This document shows positions 1-8,318 of a DNA stretch of 16,804 nt, in pieces. Source of the DNA: Podochytrium sp. JEL0797 (lineage: Eukaryota > Chytridiomycota > Chytridiomycetes > Chytridiales > Chytriomycetaceae); assembly GCA_027596195.1 (NCBI GenBank), contig JADGJG010000545.1, forward strand, positions 1 through 16,804, written 5' to 3'. The position numbers and the translations under genes are program-made. A model generated the notes under the pieces. The model saw only the letters and a list, made by a program, of their open reading frames with translations. It had not been told where the DNA came from and did no database searches. How positions within the stretch are numbered: position 1 is the stretch's first letter; every line of letters begins with the position of its first letter.

Positions 1-39
<39 letters not shown>
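1..39. repeat. 39-base C homopolymer at the left edge
   Basis: The first 39 bases are uninterrupted C. The homopolymer cuts into what should be an intron of the ATG2-like gene, so it looks like a contig-end artefact (a poly-G read tail on the opposite strand) rather than biology. A natural C tract cannot be excluded from sequence alone. Confidence 0.9.
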
Positions 40-40
<1 letters not shown>

Positions 41-55
41 AGTTCGAAGTCACAC

Positions 56-1355
56 CTCGTTTTGGTTCAGCAAGTGGTTGATTGTTTCAGGGGATAACGG
101 ATCGGTGGTATCGGAAAGGAGGAACGCGAGGTATTGCGGTATTCGGATTCGCAGTCGAAATGATTGTGCGGCGACTTTGGGAACGCAGAAAATCCGTGCA
201 ACAAAAAAGTACAAAAAAAAAGAATCAGCAAGAATGCGACACGTATTCGATGCATTAAGAATTGAAGCAACCTTCTGACGACGACGTGGAACTTTCAAAC
301 AGATGGGACGAGGCGTCCTGCTCCAAAGGCGGGGATTGACTTAAATGTTTGAAACTGGCCATCATGCGGTTGATGCAGGCAAGAGTTTCGAGGTTCATGA
401 TGGAGTAGATCGGAGACTCGACCGCGATTTGGATGTCCCAAGAGTGATCCACAGAAATCGTGATGCGATTCTCGATCGATTCGTCCTTAAATGCAAACAA
501 GCTCGATTCGAAAGGGGATTCTGGGTTGGAATCGGATGGATGGACGATTTTGACGGAGATTCCTTCAAAGGAAACTTGCTTTGCATCGCCGTGGACGTCT
601 TTTGGATCCGCGAGTTTGAACTCGATGCTTGCGATTCGGAGCACCAGGAGACAGTCTTCAATGTGGATTCGCAGGGTTGCGTTTTTGATTTCGAGCTCGA
701 CTGAATTCACGAGGGAGTGGATCGCTGTTGCCATTGCGGTGGGGCCGTAGGGCGAGTGCGGGTCGGGAGAGTCGTCGGCGGAGTCTGAGTCGCTGTCTTG
801 CTGGCGCAGGAACGAGGCCGCGAAGTGGGCGCTGGCAGCGAGGGGCGCATTGGGTTGGGGAAGATGGCGCGGTGCTAGGGAAGTGGCTTAGGTGTTTGAT
901 TCTCAAGGTATTCCCTAGGCCTTTGCTAGGAGACGCTCGCTAGGAAGCGCCAGACCTCGCTAGGAAGCGCCAGACCTCGCTAGGAAGCGCCAGATCTCGC
1001 TAGGAATGGCTAGGCCATGCGAGACACTCACCTCGCACTTCCAGGTCTGCCACCAGGCCCGCCAGCGACACTCTTGTCTTGCGCACACGCAGGGCCTCGA
1101 ACGACGCCTTCTGCACAGCCAGAAAGGGAAGCCCTGCATTCGCGAGTGCCTCGCTGCAGTGCTGTGGAGTGTGTTAGGCCACTAAGAAAGAAGCCTAGGG
1201 AATCGCCTAGAGACGAAGCCAGGGAAACGCACCTCCGCATGCGCCACGCCCTGGCCAAGCACAAAGCCCTCGCCAGACACGTCCTGGCTGTCTGCAGCAA
1301 ACGTGACAAAGTGCTGCAGCGCACGCCGCACAACAAACAGAGACAGTGCCTCCAT
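56..1355 (-). CDS. ATG2/chorein-like lipid-transfer protein, N-terminal part (partial)
   Basis: ATG2 proteins are long rod-like lipid-transfer proteins that bridge the endoplasmic reticulum and the growing autophagosome. Four exons can be joined with matching phases: 1355-1233, 1161-1032, 874-272 and 174-56. The start ATG at 1355 has an in-frame TGA a few codons upstream. Exon 1 gives a chorein-like N-terminus (FVVRRALQHF). Exon 2 continues with SEALANAGLPF and SLAGLVADLEV, the usual amphipathic strands of these domains. Exon 3 holds a Ser/Asp-rich linker and then VNSVELEIKNATLRI, typical of the second chorein block. The first intron boundary is the least certain. Exon 4 ends at GAG followed by GTGTGA, probably a donor whose intron is lost at the contig end. 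ATG2 proteins usually exceed 1,000 residues, so only the N-terminal fifth or less is here. A VPS13-type protein is the alternative. Confidence 0.6.
875..1031 (-). other. intron 2 of the ATG2-like gene
   Basis: A 157-nt intron with donor GTGAGT and acceptor CCCTAG joins exons in phase 1 (G plus CA). It contains the 20-bp tandem repeats described separately and several extra CCTAG trinucleotide contexts that resemble the real acceptor. Confidence 0.7.
939..998. repeat. three tandem 20-bp repeats inside an intron
   Basis: The 20-bp unit gctaggaagcgccagacctc occurs at 939-958, 959-978 and 979-998, the last with one C-to-T change. A partial unit follows at 999, and related gctagg words flank the array at 903-940 and 1010. 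On the coding strand each unit carries TTCCTAG (like the real acceptor) followed by CGAGGT (AG|GT-like). Confidence 0.9.
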
Positions 1356-1516
1356 TGCTTGACTTCAACAAAAATTCGTTCCGCCGAAAACAAAGCACGA
1401 AAGCGTCCTTCCTTCCCACGTCCTTCCTACTTCTTAATGCGTTGAGCAATCCTGCGAATGCCAATTGATGATCAAATCAGCTCTCCTCATTCTCATCAGC
1501 CCGATTACTGATTCTA
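1356..1516. other. intergenic stretch upstream of the ATG2-like gene
   Basis: This stretch precedes the ATG2-like start codon on the minus strand. It should hold that gene's promoter. I see no clear TATA box, RNA gene or repeat in it. Confidence 0.4.
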
Positions 1517-1834
1517 ATGTGCTTCGGATTCAGGATTCGCGCCTTTGTCAGAACCGATTCGATTGCCAGTACATCATATATAATTGGACAGGAGACTCAG
1601 CCTCTCGAAACAGCCAATTCTGACGCCATTCGAGACGCTGATCTGTCGCGATCCTTGGAGGTGATTCGAAAACGGTTGTTCATTGACGCGATTGTTTTTC
1701 TGTGCCCCACCTGTGCTTTCATTCCTCTTCTGTTTGGGTTCCAGGAAAAGCGGTTGGAGGCGGAGAGTCGGGAGTTTGCAACGTTGCTGCTGGAATTGCA
1801 AGGCTACCCACCCTTTAGTTTGGCCATTGCATAA
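1517..1834 (+). CDS. doubtful small ORF, function unknown
   Basis: An open frame of 105 codons. Read straight through, it has one hydrophobic stretch (IDAIVFLCPTCAFIPLLFGF) that could be a membrane helix. The same stretch can be read as a 51-nt pyrimidine-rich intron (1694-1744, GTTTTT to TTCCAG) in phase 0. Removing it joins LEVIRKRLFIDAI to EKRLEAESREF and yields an 88-residue, largely helical protein with no membrane segment. I recognise no family. A TATA-like word (CATATATAA) lies inside the ORF near 1575, and the stop codon overlaps the TATA-like box of the next gene. Both argue that this could be non-coding or that the true start is elsewhere. Confidence 0.3.
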   Translation: MCFGFRIRAFVRTDSIASTSYIIGQETQPLETANSDAIRDADLSRSLEVIRKRLFIDAIVFLCPTCAFIPLLFGFQEKRLEAESREFATLLLELQGYPPFSLAIA

Positions 1835-1837
1835 AAG
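1830..1837 (+). promoter_or_regulatory. TATA-like box (CATAAAAG) for the IFI6/trefoil gene
   Basis: CATAAAAG lies 80 bp upstream of the ATG at 1910 and 26 bp upstream of the ATG at 1856. A start site about 30 bp downstream of the box would leave the 1856 ATG at or before the mRNA 5' end. This supports 1910 as the start codon. Confidence 0.4.
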
Positions 1838-1909
1838 CAAAAAAGTAGATATAGGATGGTGGGATCAGGCGTCGAAAAAAAAAGTTGTCCGAAAGATCAA
1901 TTCGAAAAA

Positions 1910-2692
1910 ATGACTCAGCAACGGGTCGTTACTAGAAATTACCTCTCATCCCTGGGACTACTCGGATCCAGTGCAATCGCCGCAGGCTCCTGGGCCGCCG
2001 CACTGACGACCACAAGTTTTACTGGAGCCGCAGCGGGACCCGCAATGGCCGTGTTTCAATCGGCGGCTGTAACGAGTGGGGCTGTGGGTGGACCTGTTGG
2101 GGTTGCGGTCGCGGTGGCGGTGGTTGTTGGGGTTGGGGCCGCGATTGCAACGTACCGAGAATCAGCCAGGATCCCAAGGGAAGTGGAGGACGTGACAAGT
2201 GAGGGGGATGGGGAAACGTTGGAAGGGGATTGTGGGGAGACGGGGTCTATTGCGAGTAGTGATTGTGGACCGGGGAGTGAATGTGTTTTGAAGAGCGGGC
2301 CGTTGGCGGATTGTTTGGTGGCTTTCAAGACGCGACATGGGCGGTTTTTGTCGGGTCATCCTGACGGGACGCTTTGTGTTGAAGATCACGCTGACGCGTG
2401 GGAAACGTTTCGGGTGGTTGGGATTGAAGGGGAGAGCGACAAGTATGCGGTCAAGACTGTGAATCACGAGCATAACCGATTCATGCAAATTGTGGGGGAG
2501 GAGTGGAGTGTGCATGGTTGCGAATTGGGGGAAAATCAAGTCTTGACGTTCATTCCGCATGGCGAAAACGCGATCCTCATTCGCGGGTTCAATGGGAGAC
2601 ATGTTTCCATTAATGATGAGCACAAAGTGTGCGCGTTCGAAAGTGTCGGAGAGTGGGAGCGTTTGGAAATAATTTTTCTGAACCAAAAATAA
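1910..2692 (+). CDS. IFI6/IFI27-like hydrophobic domain fused to a fascin-like beta-trefoil
   Basis: A single-exon gene of 260 residues. I chose ATG 1910 (AAAAAAATG context) over the in-frame ATG at 1856. Residues about 10-80 are rich in Ala, Gly and Ser and hydrophobic, with the spaced pattern AIAAGSWAA ... AAAGPAMAVFQSAA ... GAVGG. This resembles the IFI6-16 (ISG12) family, whose members sit in membranes of mitochondria or the endoplasmic reticulum. An acidic, Ser/Glu-rich linker follows. Residues about 128-257 form three similar units: HGRFLSGHPDGTLCVEDH, HNRFMQIVGEEWSVHG and NGRHVSINDEHKVCAFES. Each ends in a W/L-x-F-type strand, as in fascin-like or FRG1-like beta-trefoils that bind actin or other ligands. 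The architecture suggests a membrane anchor displaying a cytosolic trefoil, but the function is unknown. Confidence 0.75.
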   Translation: MTQQRVVTRNYLSSLGLLGSSAIAAGSWAAALTTTSFTGAAAGPAMAVFQSAAVTSGAVGGPVGVAVAVAVVVGVGAAIATYRESARIPREVEDVTSEGDGETLEGDCGETGSIASSDCGPGSECVLKSGPLADCLVAFKTRHGRFLSGHPDGTLCVEDHADAWETFRVVGIEGESDKYAVKTVNHEHNRFMQIVGEEWSVHGCELGENQVLTFIPHGENAILIRGFNGRHVSINDEHKVCAFESVGEWERLEIIFLNQK

Positions 2693-2693
2693 A
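2688..2693 (+). terminator. AATAAA polyadenylation signal overlapping the stop codon
   Basis: The last Lys codon and TAA stop read AAATAAAA, so the canonical signal contains the stop codon. A T-rich tract follows at 2700-2715. Confidence 0.6.
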
Positions 2694-2724
2694 ACGTGTA
2701 TTTCCTTCTTTTTTACCTAATCAT

Positions 2725-2730
2725 TTTATT
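2725..2730 (-). terminator. AATAAA signal for the PA-domain gene
   Basis: AATAAA on the minus strand, about 90 nt after the PA-domain stop codon. It lies close to the 3' end of the convergent IFI6/trefoil gene, so the two 3' UTRs nearly meet or overlap. Confidence 0.5.
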
Positions 2731-2817
2731 GAATTTAATATCCCAATCCATATACGAAAAGTTATACCATTCACACTTCATCTCTCAAACACCCCACCCA
2801 CCAAAAAAAAATAACAA

Positions 2818-3741
2818 TCACGCCCCCCTCTTCCTCACAATCACCAAATTCTTAATCGGCCGATTCCCATACTGCAACACAACGCCAACCTCCTCCTCCA
2901 CCTCCCCCCCCTCTTCCTCCCTCTCCACCAACCGCACACCAACCTCCCCCCCAGCCCCCCTCGCATACACAACCTCCCTCAAAATATGCATCCAATCCCC
3001 ACTCCGAATCATCACAACAGGTATATCCATTACATCCTCCCCCGTCGCGTCCGCGTTCGGAAGCATCCCGATGAACGCGTTGTCAGTATTCACGATCCCA
3101 ACCGCGACGGCACCCGCTGCATGCGCGTAGTGCGCCTTGTCTTGAAACGTGCACCCGCCGCCGCGGGTGATGATTGCCATGCGGGTTTGGACGTGGGTTG
3201 TTTCGGAGGGGGTGTAGGGGTTGCAACCGGGGCTCAGGGTTGTGGAGTCGTGTGGGGAGACGAGGGGTGCGAGGGTTGTATGCAGCGGGGTGAGGGGTCT
3301 GCTGAATTTGGAGCTGAGGATGGGGAATTCGAGGTAAGTGTTTGTAGTGGAGAGGGCGGGGATGGATTTTGTGAGGAGGAGGAGGGTTTCGGTTTTGTGG
3401 CGGGTGGGTTTGGAGGGGTTGGTGGAGGGCGGGGTTTGGGGAATGTTTTGGATGAGGAAGGAGATTCCTGTAGAAGAGACTTTGAGGGTGGTGAAGGGGG
3501 GTTGGAGGGGGAAGGTTTCGGAAGTTCCGACAAGGGTGAATTTCGTGATTTGGTAATTGGAGGCGGAGGAGTCGAGGCGGACAGTGAGTTTGACATTGTG
3601 GAGGGTGTTGATGCGGTAGCCTTCAGGGTACTGGATGCGGTTTGAGGGGAGTGAGTTTTCTTGGGCAACACCGTTGGTGAACTCACCAAAGTCACTTTGG
3701 GAACGAGGGACGCGTCAGGCGAGCCAGCAGGAGCCGTGATC
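2818..3741 (-). CDS. protease-associated (PA) domain protein, or C-terminal exons of the EDEM gene
   Basis: Two exons are clear: 3741-3687 and 3630-2818, joined in phase 0 across a 56-nt intron (GTGAGT to CATCCAG). The C-terminal third is a PA domain (AIITRGGGCTFQDKAHYAHA, then AGAVAVGIVNTD), a lid or interaction module of secretory-pathway proteins. Before it lies a Ser/Thr/Pro-rich, strand-forming region starting at YPEGYRINTL. The protein ends in IKNLVIVRKRGA. The upstream exon begins after a good acceptor (TACTAAAC branch site, pyrimidine tract, AATTAG) whose best donor is GTAAAG at 3826. No start codon is in phase with it, so the 5' end is unresolved. EDEM3-type mannosidases carry a PA domain after GH47, and a GH47 gene lies directly upstream on the same strand. 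No AATAAA is visible on this strand between the two, so one transcript is plausible. Confidence 0.65.
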
Positions 3742-3826
3742 CTAATTCAAATGATCGTAGTTTAGTAGAAAACAGGAGGAGAAGGAGAACGAGACAGGGG
3801 AAAGAAAAATAAAAGGCTCGCTTTAC
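3742..3826 (-). other. probable intron before the PA exons
   Basis: GTAAAG donor, long pyrimidine tract, TACTAAAC branch site and AATTAG acceptor; 85 nt. Read as protein, this stretch mimics a hydrophobic signal peptide, which is probably misleading. Confidence 0.5.
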
Positions 3827-3905
3827 TGAAGACTCAAAATTAAAAAACATCATCGTTTCGAGGATCCAAAATTCCCCTCCCACGCCCCCAACCCCTCCGC
3901 AATCA

Positions 3906-6260
3906 TCAATCAATATCGAACCGCGTCCCAAGATCCATCGCCACCTCTCGCTCCCTCCTCCCTTCCTCCTCCTCGTGCTCCCGAAAAACGCGCACCCCAC
4001 CCATCCACCGCACAAGCTGAAACAAACACCGGCCCAAGAACCAGCAAATATAATACGCCATCCACAACAGGCAAAACACGACACCCTTCCCAAAGAAATC
4101 GTCGGAATCTACGTACATGACATCCGACTCCATGACGAGCATGCTCTCGAGGAAATTGTTCGACGGTGAGAAGGCTAATGGTGTTGTCGTGTGGTTCGCG
4201 CGGCAGGTGTTGAGGGATGGGTAAATGAGGTCAAACGAAGTGAGAGGTGGGAGTCCAATCAGTTGGTTGATTGTGTGTAGGTGGTATTGTGAAAGAGGCG
4301 GGTGGGTTGAAGTAAATGTCGGGTGTAGCGGGAGGTGGGGGGAGTATTTGGGGCAGGTGGGGAGTTTCCGTGGGGGCTTGGATGCCGGGGACGAGCGTGG
4401 GGGCTTGCTTTTCGCGCGTGAGATGGGATGAATGGGGAGGACGTGGCCCTCTGTGGTGTAGATGAAGTTGGTTTGGTATCGGTTGAAGATGTTTTCTGTG
4501 GGGAAAGAAGGACTGTTAGCCATCGGTTTTGATGAAAGGGGAGGGCACGGACCCTCGTCAAAGAGAAGAAACAAGTATTTCAATGTTTCGGAGAGGAAGA
4601 AGCTGTGTTGCACGTGTGAGCAAGTGAAGAGTTCAAGACGCGGCAAAAATCACCTCTCCATTCGTGGCTCGAGAGCCAGCGATCCAACTGCCTGCATGGA
4701 CCCAAATCCACATGACGTGCGCGTTTGACGATCCAAGTCCTCAAGAATCACTGCCCCGACCTCCAAGTAAAAAGGATTTCGCGTCGCCTTTTTTTTGTCG
4801 GTGAAACAAAATCGAGTCAACAATTGCACGCGAGAGAAAACCCGAAGCAGAAAAAAAACGTTTACCAGGTACAAAAAGTAAGTTGATTCAATCAACTCGG
4901 GACGCAACGGATAATGCCCAATCCCCGCCATCCGCATCGCGAAATCGAATCGTTCCGGAAACGCGCGAAACTTTTGCCAGATTGTGAAATGGACAAAATG
5001 CGCCTTGATGGCATGCTCGAGATCTCCATGAAGCACTTGCAAACCCGGGAAAAAAGCGCTCAAGCTGTCGACCCAGTTGGTCATTTGTGATCCCGTGTCC
5101 ATGTCCACGTTTTTGTAAAAGTAACCGAATTCGTCCTTGTTGAAGACGAGAATCGCTTTGTATGCTTGGTCAAACATGTCATAGAATTCTGCAACACACG
5201 TGGTGGGGGTCGGTTGGAATTGGGGACACAGAATCCGAGGGGAAAACACGCAAACCTGAATCGCCAAACAAGACATACGACTTGAGTAAATACTCGTAAA
5301 ACGAATCGGCGCCTGCTCCAACTCCTGACAGTTTTTGGAGCCAAACGCCCGAATCAACAGCAATCGTGTTGCCCAGTAAATCCAGATGGGACCGCCGAGA
5401 CCACAGGTATTCCAACGACTTTTTGGCTTTCGTTTCAAACTGCTGGGCGGATGGGGTCGAAAGGAGACGCGCAAGAGATCCAAATTCCATCAAAAGTGTC
5501 CCGGCGCCTGTTTGAAAATCAGGGCGTGTTGCATTGCTCACCACACACAATCAACACTCACCAGCAGTGCAAGTATCCCTGACTTCTGTTTTGAGAACTC
5601 CCTTCCTCAAATTAATGCGCGGAAAAGGCATTCCGGTACTCGTTTCGAACGCAGGCAACAGCCGCTCGCCCAGATCCTCCGCCAGTGCCAGCAACTCTCC
5701 TCGGTATCCCTCCATCCGTGCAAACTCGATGCGATCCTTCCTAGACACCCGTGCTCCATCACTGGACCCCACGAGCTGATGGATCCCAAACTCGGCCAAA
5801 TAATGCGCCGAAACGAGACCCCCGAGCATCCGGATCGTGACCTCAAAGACCTGGACGCGCGAGTCCTGGTCGAACGAGACATGGTCGATCACTTTGGTGA
5901 CTGCGCTGTGGAACTCTTTTGGGCCCAGGACTGTGTAGATTGCATCGAGCGAGTCAACGAGAGTGACAGAGAAGTTTCCCAGCACGTCGTTGATGTTCCA
6001 GTTGGTTGGATCCGTGCGGTCTGCGGTGCGTCCCGAACATGTGAGCGGGTTGAGTTCGTCCTGGGAGACAAGTCAGGAACAATCAGGTTCCTCAAGCAAT
6101 TTACCAGCGGGAAGGCATGCTCCATATAGCCGTTGAATCCGTGCCGGAACATTTCCCTCGCGCGCTCTTTGAGGTCCAGGCGCTGTGCCGTGGGCATGGC
6201 CATGGTGGAAGTGGTCCCCAAGAGGGCCAGGATTGCCACCGTTGCAAATCGAACAATCAT
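3906..6260 (-). CDS. EDEM-type GH47 alpha-mannosidase (ER-associated degradation)
   Basis: EDEM proteins trim mannose from misfolded glycoproteins in the endoplasmic reticulum and mark them for degradation. Seven exons join in phase: 6260-6105, 6060-5562, 5507-5256, 5188-4866, 4787-4654, 4602-4553 and 4495-3906 (667 residues). Residues 1-21 form a signal peptide. GH47 follows from about residue 25 (REMFRHGFNGYMEHAFP, DELNPLTC) to about 490. Likely catalytic acids are E125 (VFEVTIRMLGG), D286 (GAGADSFYEY) and E400 (YPLRPELIESTYFLY). TTEGHVLP at 485 provides the usual calcium-binding Thr. The family motif TCTACAGT appears here as TCTAGAGT, losing the second Cys. After a Pro-rich region, a hydrophobic stretch at about 609-633 looks like a membrane anchor, followed by an acidic/basic tail. 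Whether the transcript ends here or is alternatively spliced to the PA exons is open. The start at 6260 was chosen as the Met directly before the hydrophobic core. Confidence 0.92.
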
Positions 6261-6303
6261 TTCTCGTTTTTCTCTTTTCTCTTCCCTCTTCTTCCTTGTT
6301 TTC

Positions 6304-6309
6304 ATTATA
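6304..6309 (-). promoter_or_regulatory. TATA-like element upstream of the EDEM gene
   Basis: GTATAATG on the minus strand, about 45-50 nt upstream of the chosen EDEM start codon, in the 110-bp gap after the MYND copy. The motif is short, so this is tentative. Confidence 0.3.
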
Positions 6310-6370
6310 CGCTCATGAGAAAAGAAAAAGGGTTTCCAGCAAGAACTGAGTCCCACTATTCAACCTTTCT

Positions 6371-7219
6371 TCACTTGTAACCCAAATCAATTCGCTGCTG
6401 TTTGGTCATTTTCGGTGCACGTCCCCTCCAATTCGCCTGCTTGAATCCACATGATGCCTTGTGCGTTTTCCAATCCTTCTTTTGACACTCGGCCGAGCAA
6501 TATCTCACCAGCTTGCAACCCCCACATTGTTTGAAGTTCTTGTCCTCCATCACCACGTTTGGGTTTTTGTTGCAATGCGCACAGTCGATTAGGTACCCGT
6601 TTGAGTGGGATTCCAAGGTGATCCAAGACTCGGTGACTTTGTGGTTGGCGTTGAAATTTGGGTGGTCTGGATCTTCCCCCGTGAGGCATTTGCAGAGGAC
6701 CAGTGGGATCTCTTGAAGGAGAGTGAGCAAGCTGCGCTCATGTCCCGTGCAGAGTTTGAGGCGGTACCGAAAAGTCAAAAGGAAGGAGTGTCAAAAAAGT
6801 TTTGAATTTCGCACTTGGCACCCATGCCTGCGTCAATGAGAAGGTACATTCCGCAGAATCCTTTAGAGTTGCGAAAATCGTGGTTGAGAAACGCGTCCAC
6901 CGCGCACTCGAGGAAAAACATTTTCGCGTGCAAGGTCCAAATGGTTGACGAGTTTGACAGGTGCTGCAAGACGAAAGCCGCGAATAGCGGCCAGGCTGTG
7001 AAGTTGAGGCTTATCACTGCTGATGAAACTGCCATTTCCGTTGCCTTTCCAGACGGGGAAGTGAAGGGGTGCATGTCCAACGCTGTGCTCATGAACAGCT
7101 TTGATTGTTCCAGCTGCGAGTTATCTAGGTGAGGATAGTGTGTGATATGGAAGAAATCAAAAGAACTCATACCAGTTCTGTATGGCCCTTCTCGAGAGTC
7201 TTTGGAGGGCGGTCAACGT
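6371..7219 (-). pseudogene. MYND zinc-finger gene, copy A (decayed)
   Basis: This copy aligns end to end with copy B at 7409-8223. Its C-terminus has a complete MYND zinc-binding pattern: CAHC, CGGC, YCSAEC and the final H and C of WKTHKASC. MYND fingers mediate protein-protein contacts. The rest of the reading frame is broken in several places relative to copy B. The start codon is ACG (7219-7217) where B has ATG. CGA has become TGA at 7159-7157. One extra base follows between about 7117 and 7156. An 11-nt length difference near 6775-6800 shifts the frame before RYRLKLC. The two remaining open pieces are 7170-6775 and 6778-6371. A short MYND-only product remains possible if an internal start is used. 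Confidence 0.75.
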
Positions 7220-7366
7220 GGTGGCAGCCTGTCATTTTTGGGAATGAATTTTTGGAATCGGTTGGTTTTTCTGGGACCGTTTTTCCAAAAATCCAAGAAC
7301 ATTAACGCGATCGACGCGTCCTTCGACCTTCACTTTCATTATAAATAACGCATTAAATTCCTCCAA
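7220..7366. other. spacer between the two MYND copies
   Basis: Upstream region of copy A and 3' region of copy B. I see nothing coding in it. Confidence 0.4.
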
Positions 7367-7372
7367 TTTATT
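7367..7372 (-). terminator. AATAAA downstream of MYND copy B
   Basis: AATAAA on the minus strand, about 37 nt after the stop codon of copy B; probably the ancestral polyadenylation signal. Confidence 0.4.
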
Positions 7373-7408
7373 GACACTTTCATGCGCGTTCGTATGCTGT
7401 TCACCTGG

Positions 7409-8223
7409 TCATACATACCCCAAATCAATTCGCTCTTGTTTGCTCCTTTTCCGTGCCCGCCTCCACCAATTCGCCTGCTTGAATCCACATGATGCCTTGT
7501 GCGTTTTCCAATCCTTCTTTTGACACTCGGCCGAGCAATATGTCACCAGCTTGCAACCCCCACATTGTTTGAAATTCTTGTCCTCCATCACCACGTTTGG
7601 GTTTTTGTTGCAATGCGCACAGTCGATTAGGTAACCATTCGAATGTGATTCCAAGGCGATCCAAGAATTGTCCAATGTGCGGGTGGCGTCAAAATCCGGA
7701 TGGTCAGGGTCTTACACCGTGAGGCATTTGCAGAGGATCAGGGGGTTCTCTTGGAACAGAGTCAGCAAACTGCGCTCATGTTCCACGCAGAGTTTGAGGC
7801 GGGAGCGAAACAATGCGAAAGCGGGAAGACGAATTTCGCACTTGGCGTCCATGCACACATTCCGTAGAATCGTCTTGAGAAGCTAAAATCGTGTTTGAGA
7901 AACGCGTCCACCGCCAATTCGAGGAAAAACATTTCGCTTCCACGGTCCACATGATGGAAAGATTTGACAGATGGTGAAGCTGCGAATAGCGGCCAGTCTC
8001 TGCTGGTGAGATTTATCACTGCTGTGCAAACTGTCATGGTGTCCATTTCCTTTCCCGATGGGGAAGTGAAGGGGTGCCGGCTCTGAGCTGCGTTCGTGAA
8101 CAGCTTTGCTTGTTCGAGCTGTGATTCGTCTGGGTCACATGTTTTATGGTACTTGAGAAATCGAAAGTACTCATACCAGTTCTGTTTTGTCCTTCGGGCG
8201 AGTCTTTGGAGGGCGATCGACAT
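7409..8223 (-). pseudogene. MYND zinc-finger gene, copy B (decayed)
   Basis: A tandem paralogue of copy A in the same orientation. The start codon at 8223 is intact and the N-terminal frame reads MSIALQRLARRTKQNWYEYF, then HPFTSPSGK and the shared MFFLE-AVDAFL-HDF block. Relative to copy A, about 16 nt are missing near 7845-7865, which shifts the frame just before AKCEI. In the downstream frame a TAA stop at 7714-7712 replaces the GAA codon of copy A (LTGEDPDHP becomes LTV-stop). The MYND finger beyond it is intact (CAHC, CGGC, YCSAEC, H/C) and nearly identical in DNA to copy A. I found no GT-AG intron that removes both lesions. Sequencing errors could mimic part of the damage, but not the pattern in both copies. 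Confidence 0.7.
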
Positions 8224-8312
8224 GGTAACATCCAAAAAAATCTCAAATTTTTTTGTTCCACGCGTCGTTCGATCTTCGCTCTCGTCTTCTTTCTTCCAAC
8301 GGCCAGAATATC

Positions 8313-8318
8313 TTTATT
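8313..8318 (-). terminator. AATAAA signal overlapping the PSMG3 stop codon
   Basis: The end of the gene reads CTC AAA TAA AG on the minus strand, so the stop codon lies inside AATAAA. The same arrangement is seen in the IFI6/trefoil gene and ARL3. Confidence 0.6.

Noticed and set aside
1017..1445. A 142-codon plus-strand frame
   Set aside because: It overlaps the ATG2-like exons on the opposite strand, which have matching splice phases and chorein-like sequence.
2986..3645. A 219-codon Gly/Val/Glu-rich plus-strand frame
   Set aside because: It is the antisense shadow of the Ser/Thr/Pro-rich PA exon and owes its length to strong strand composition bias.
3740..3860. A hydrophobic, signal-peptide-like reading on the minus strand upstream of the PA exons
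   Set aside because: It coincides with a GTAAAG donor, pyrimidine tract, TACTAAAC branch site and acceptor, so its hydrophobicity is better explained as an intron. It also cannot be joined in frame to the PA exons.
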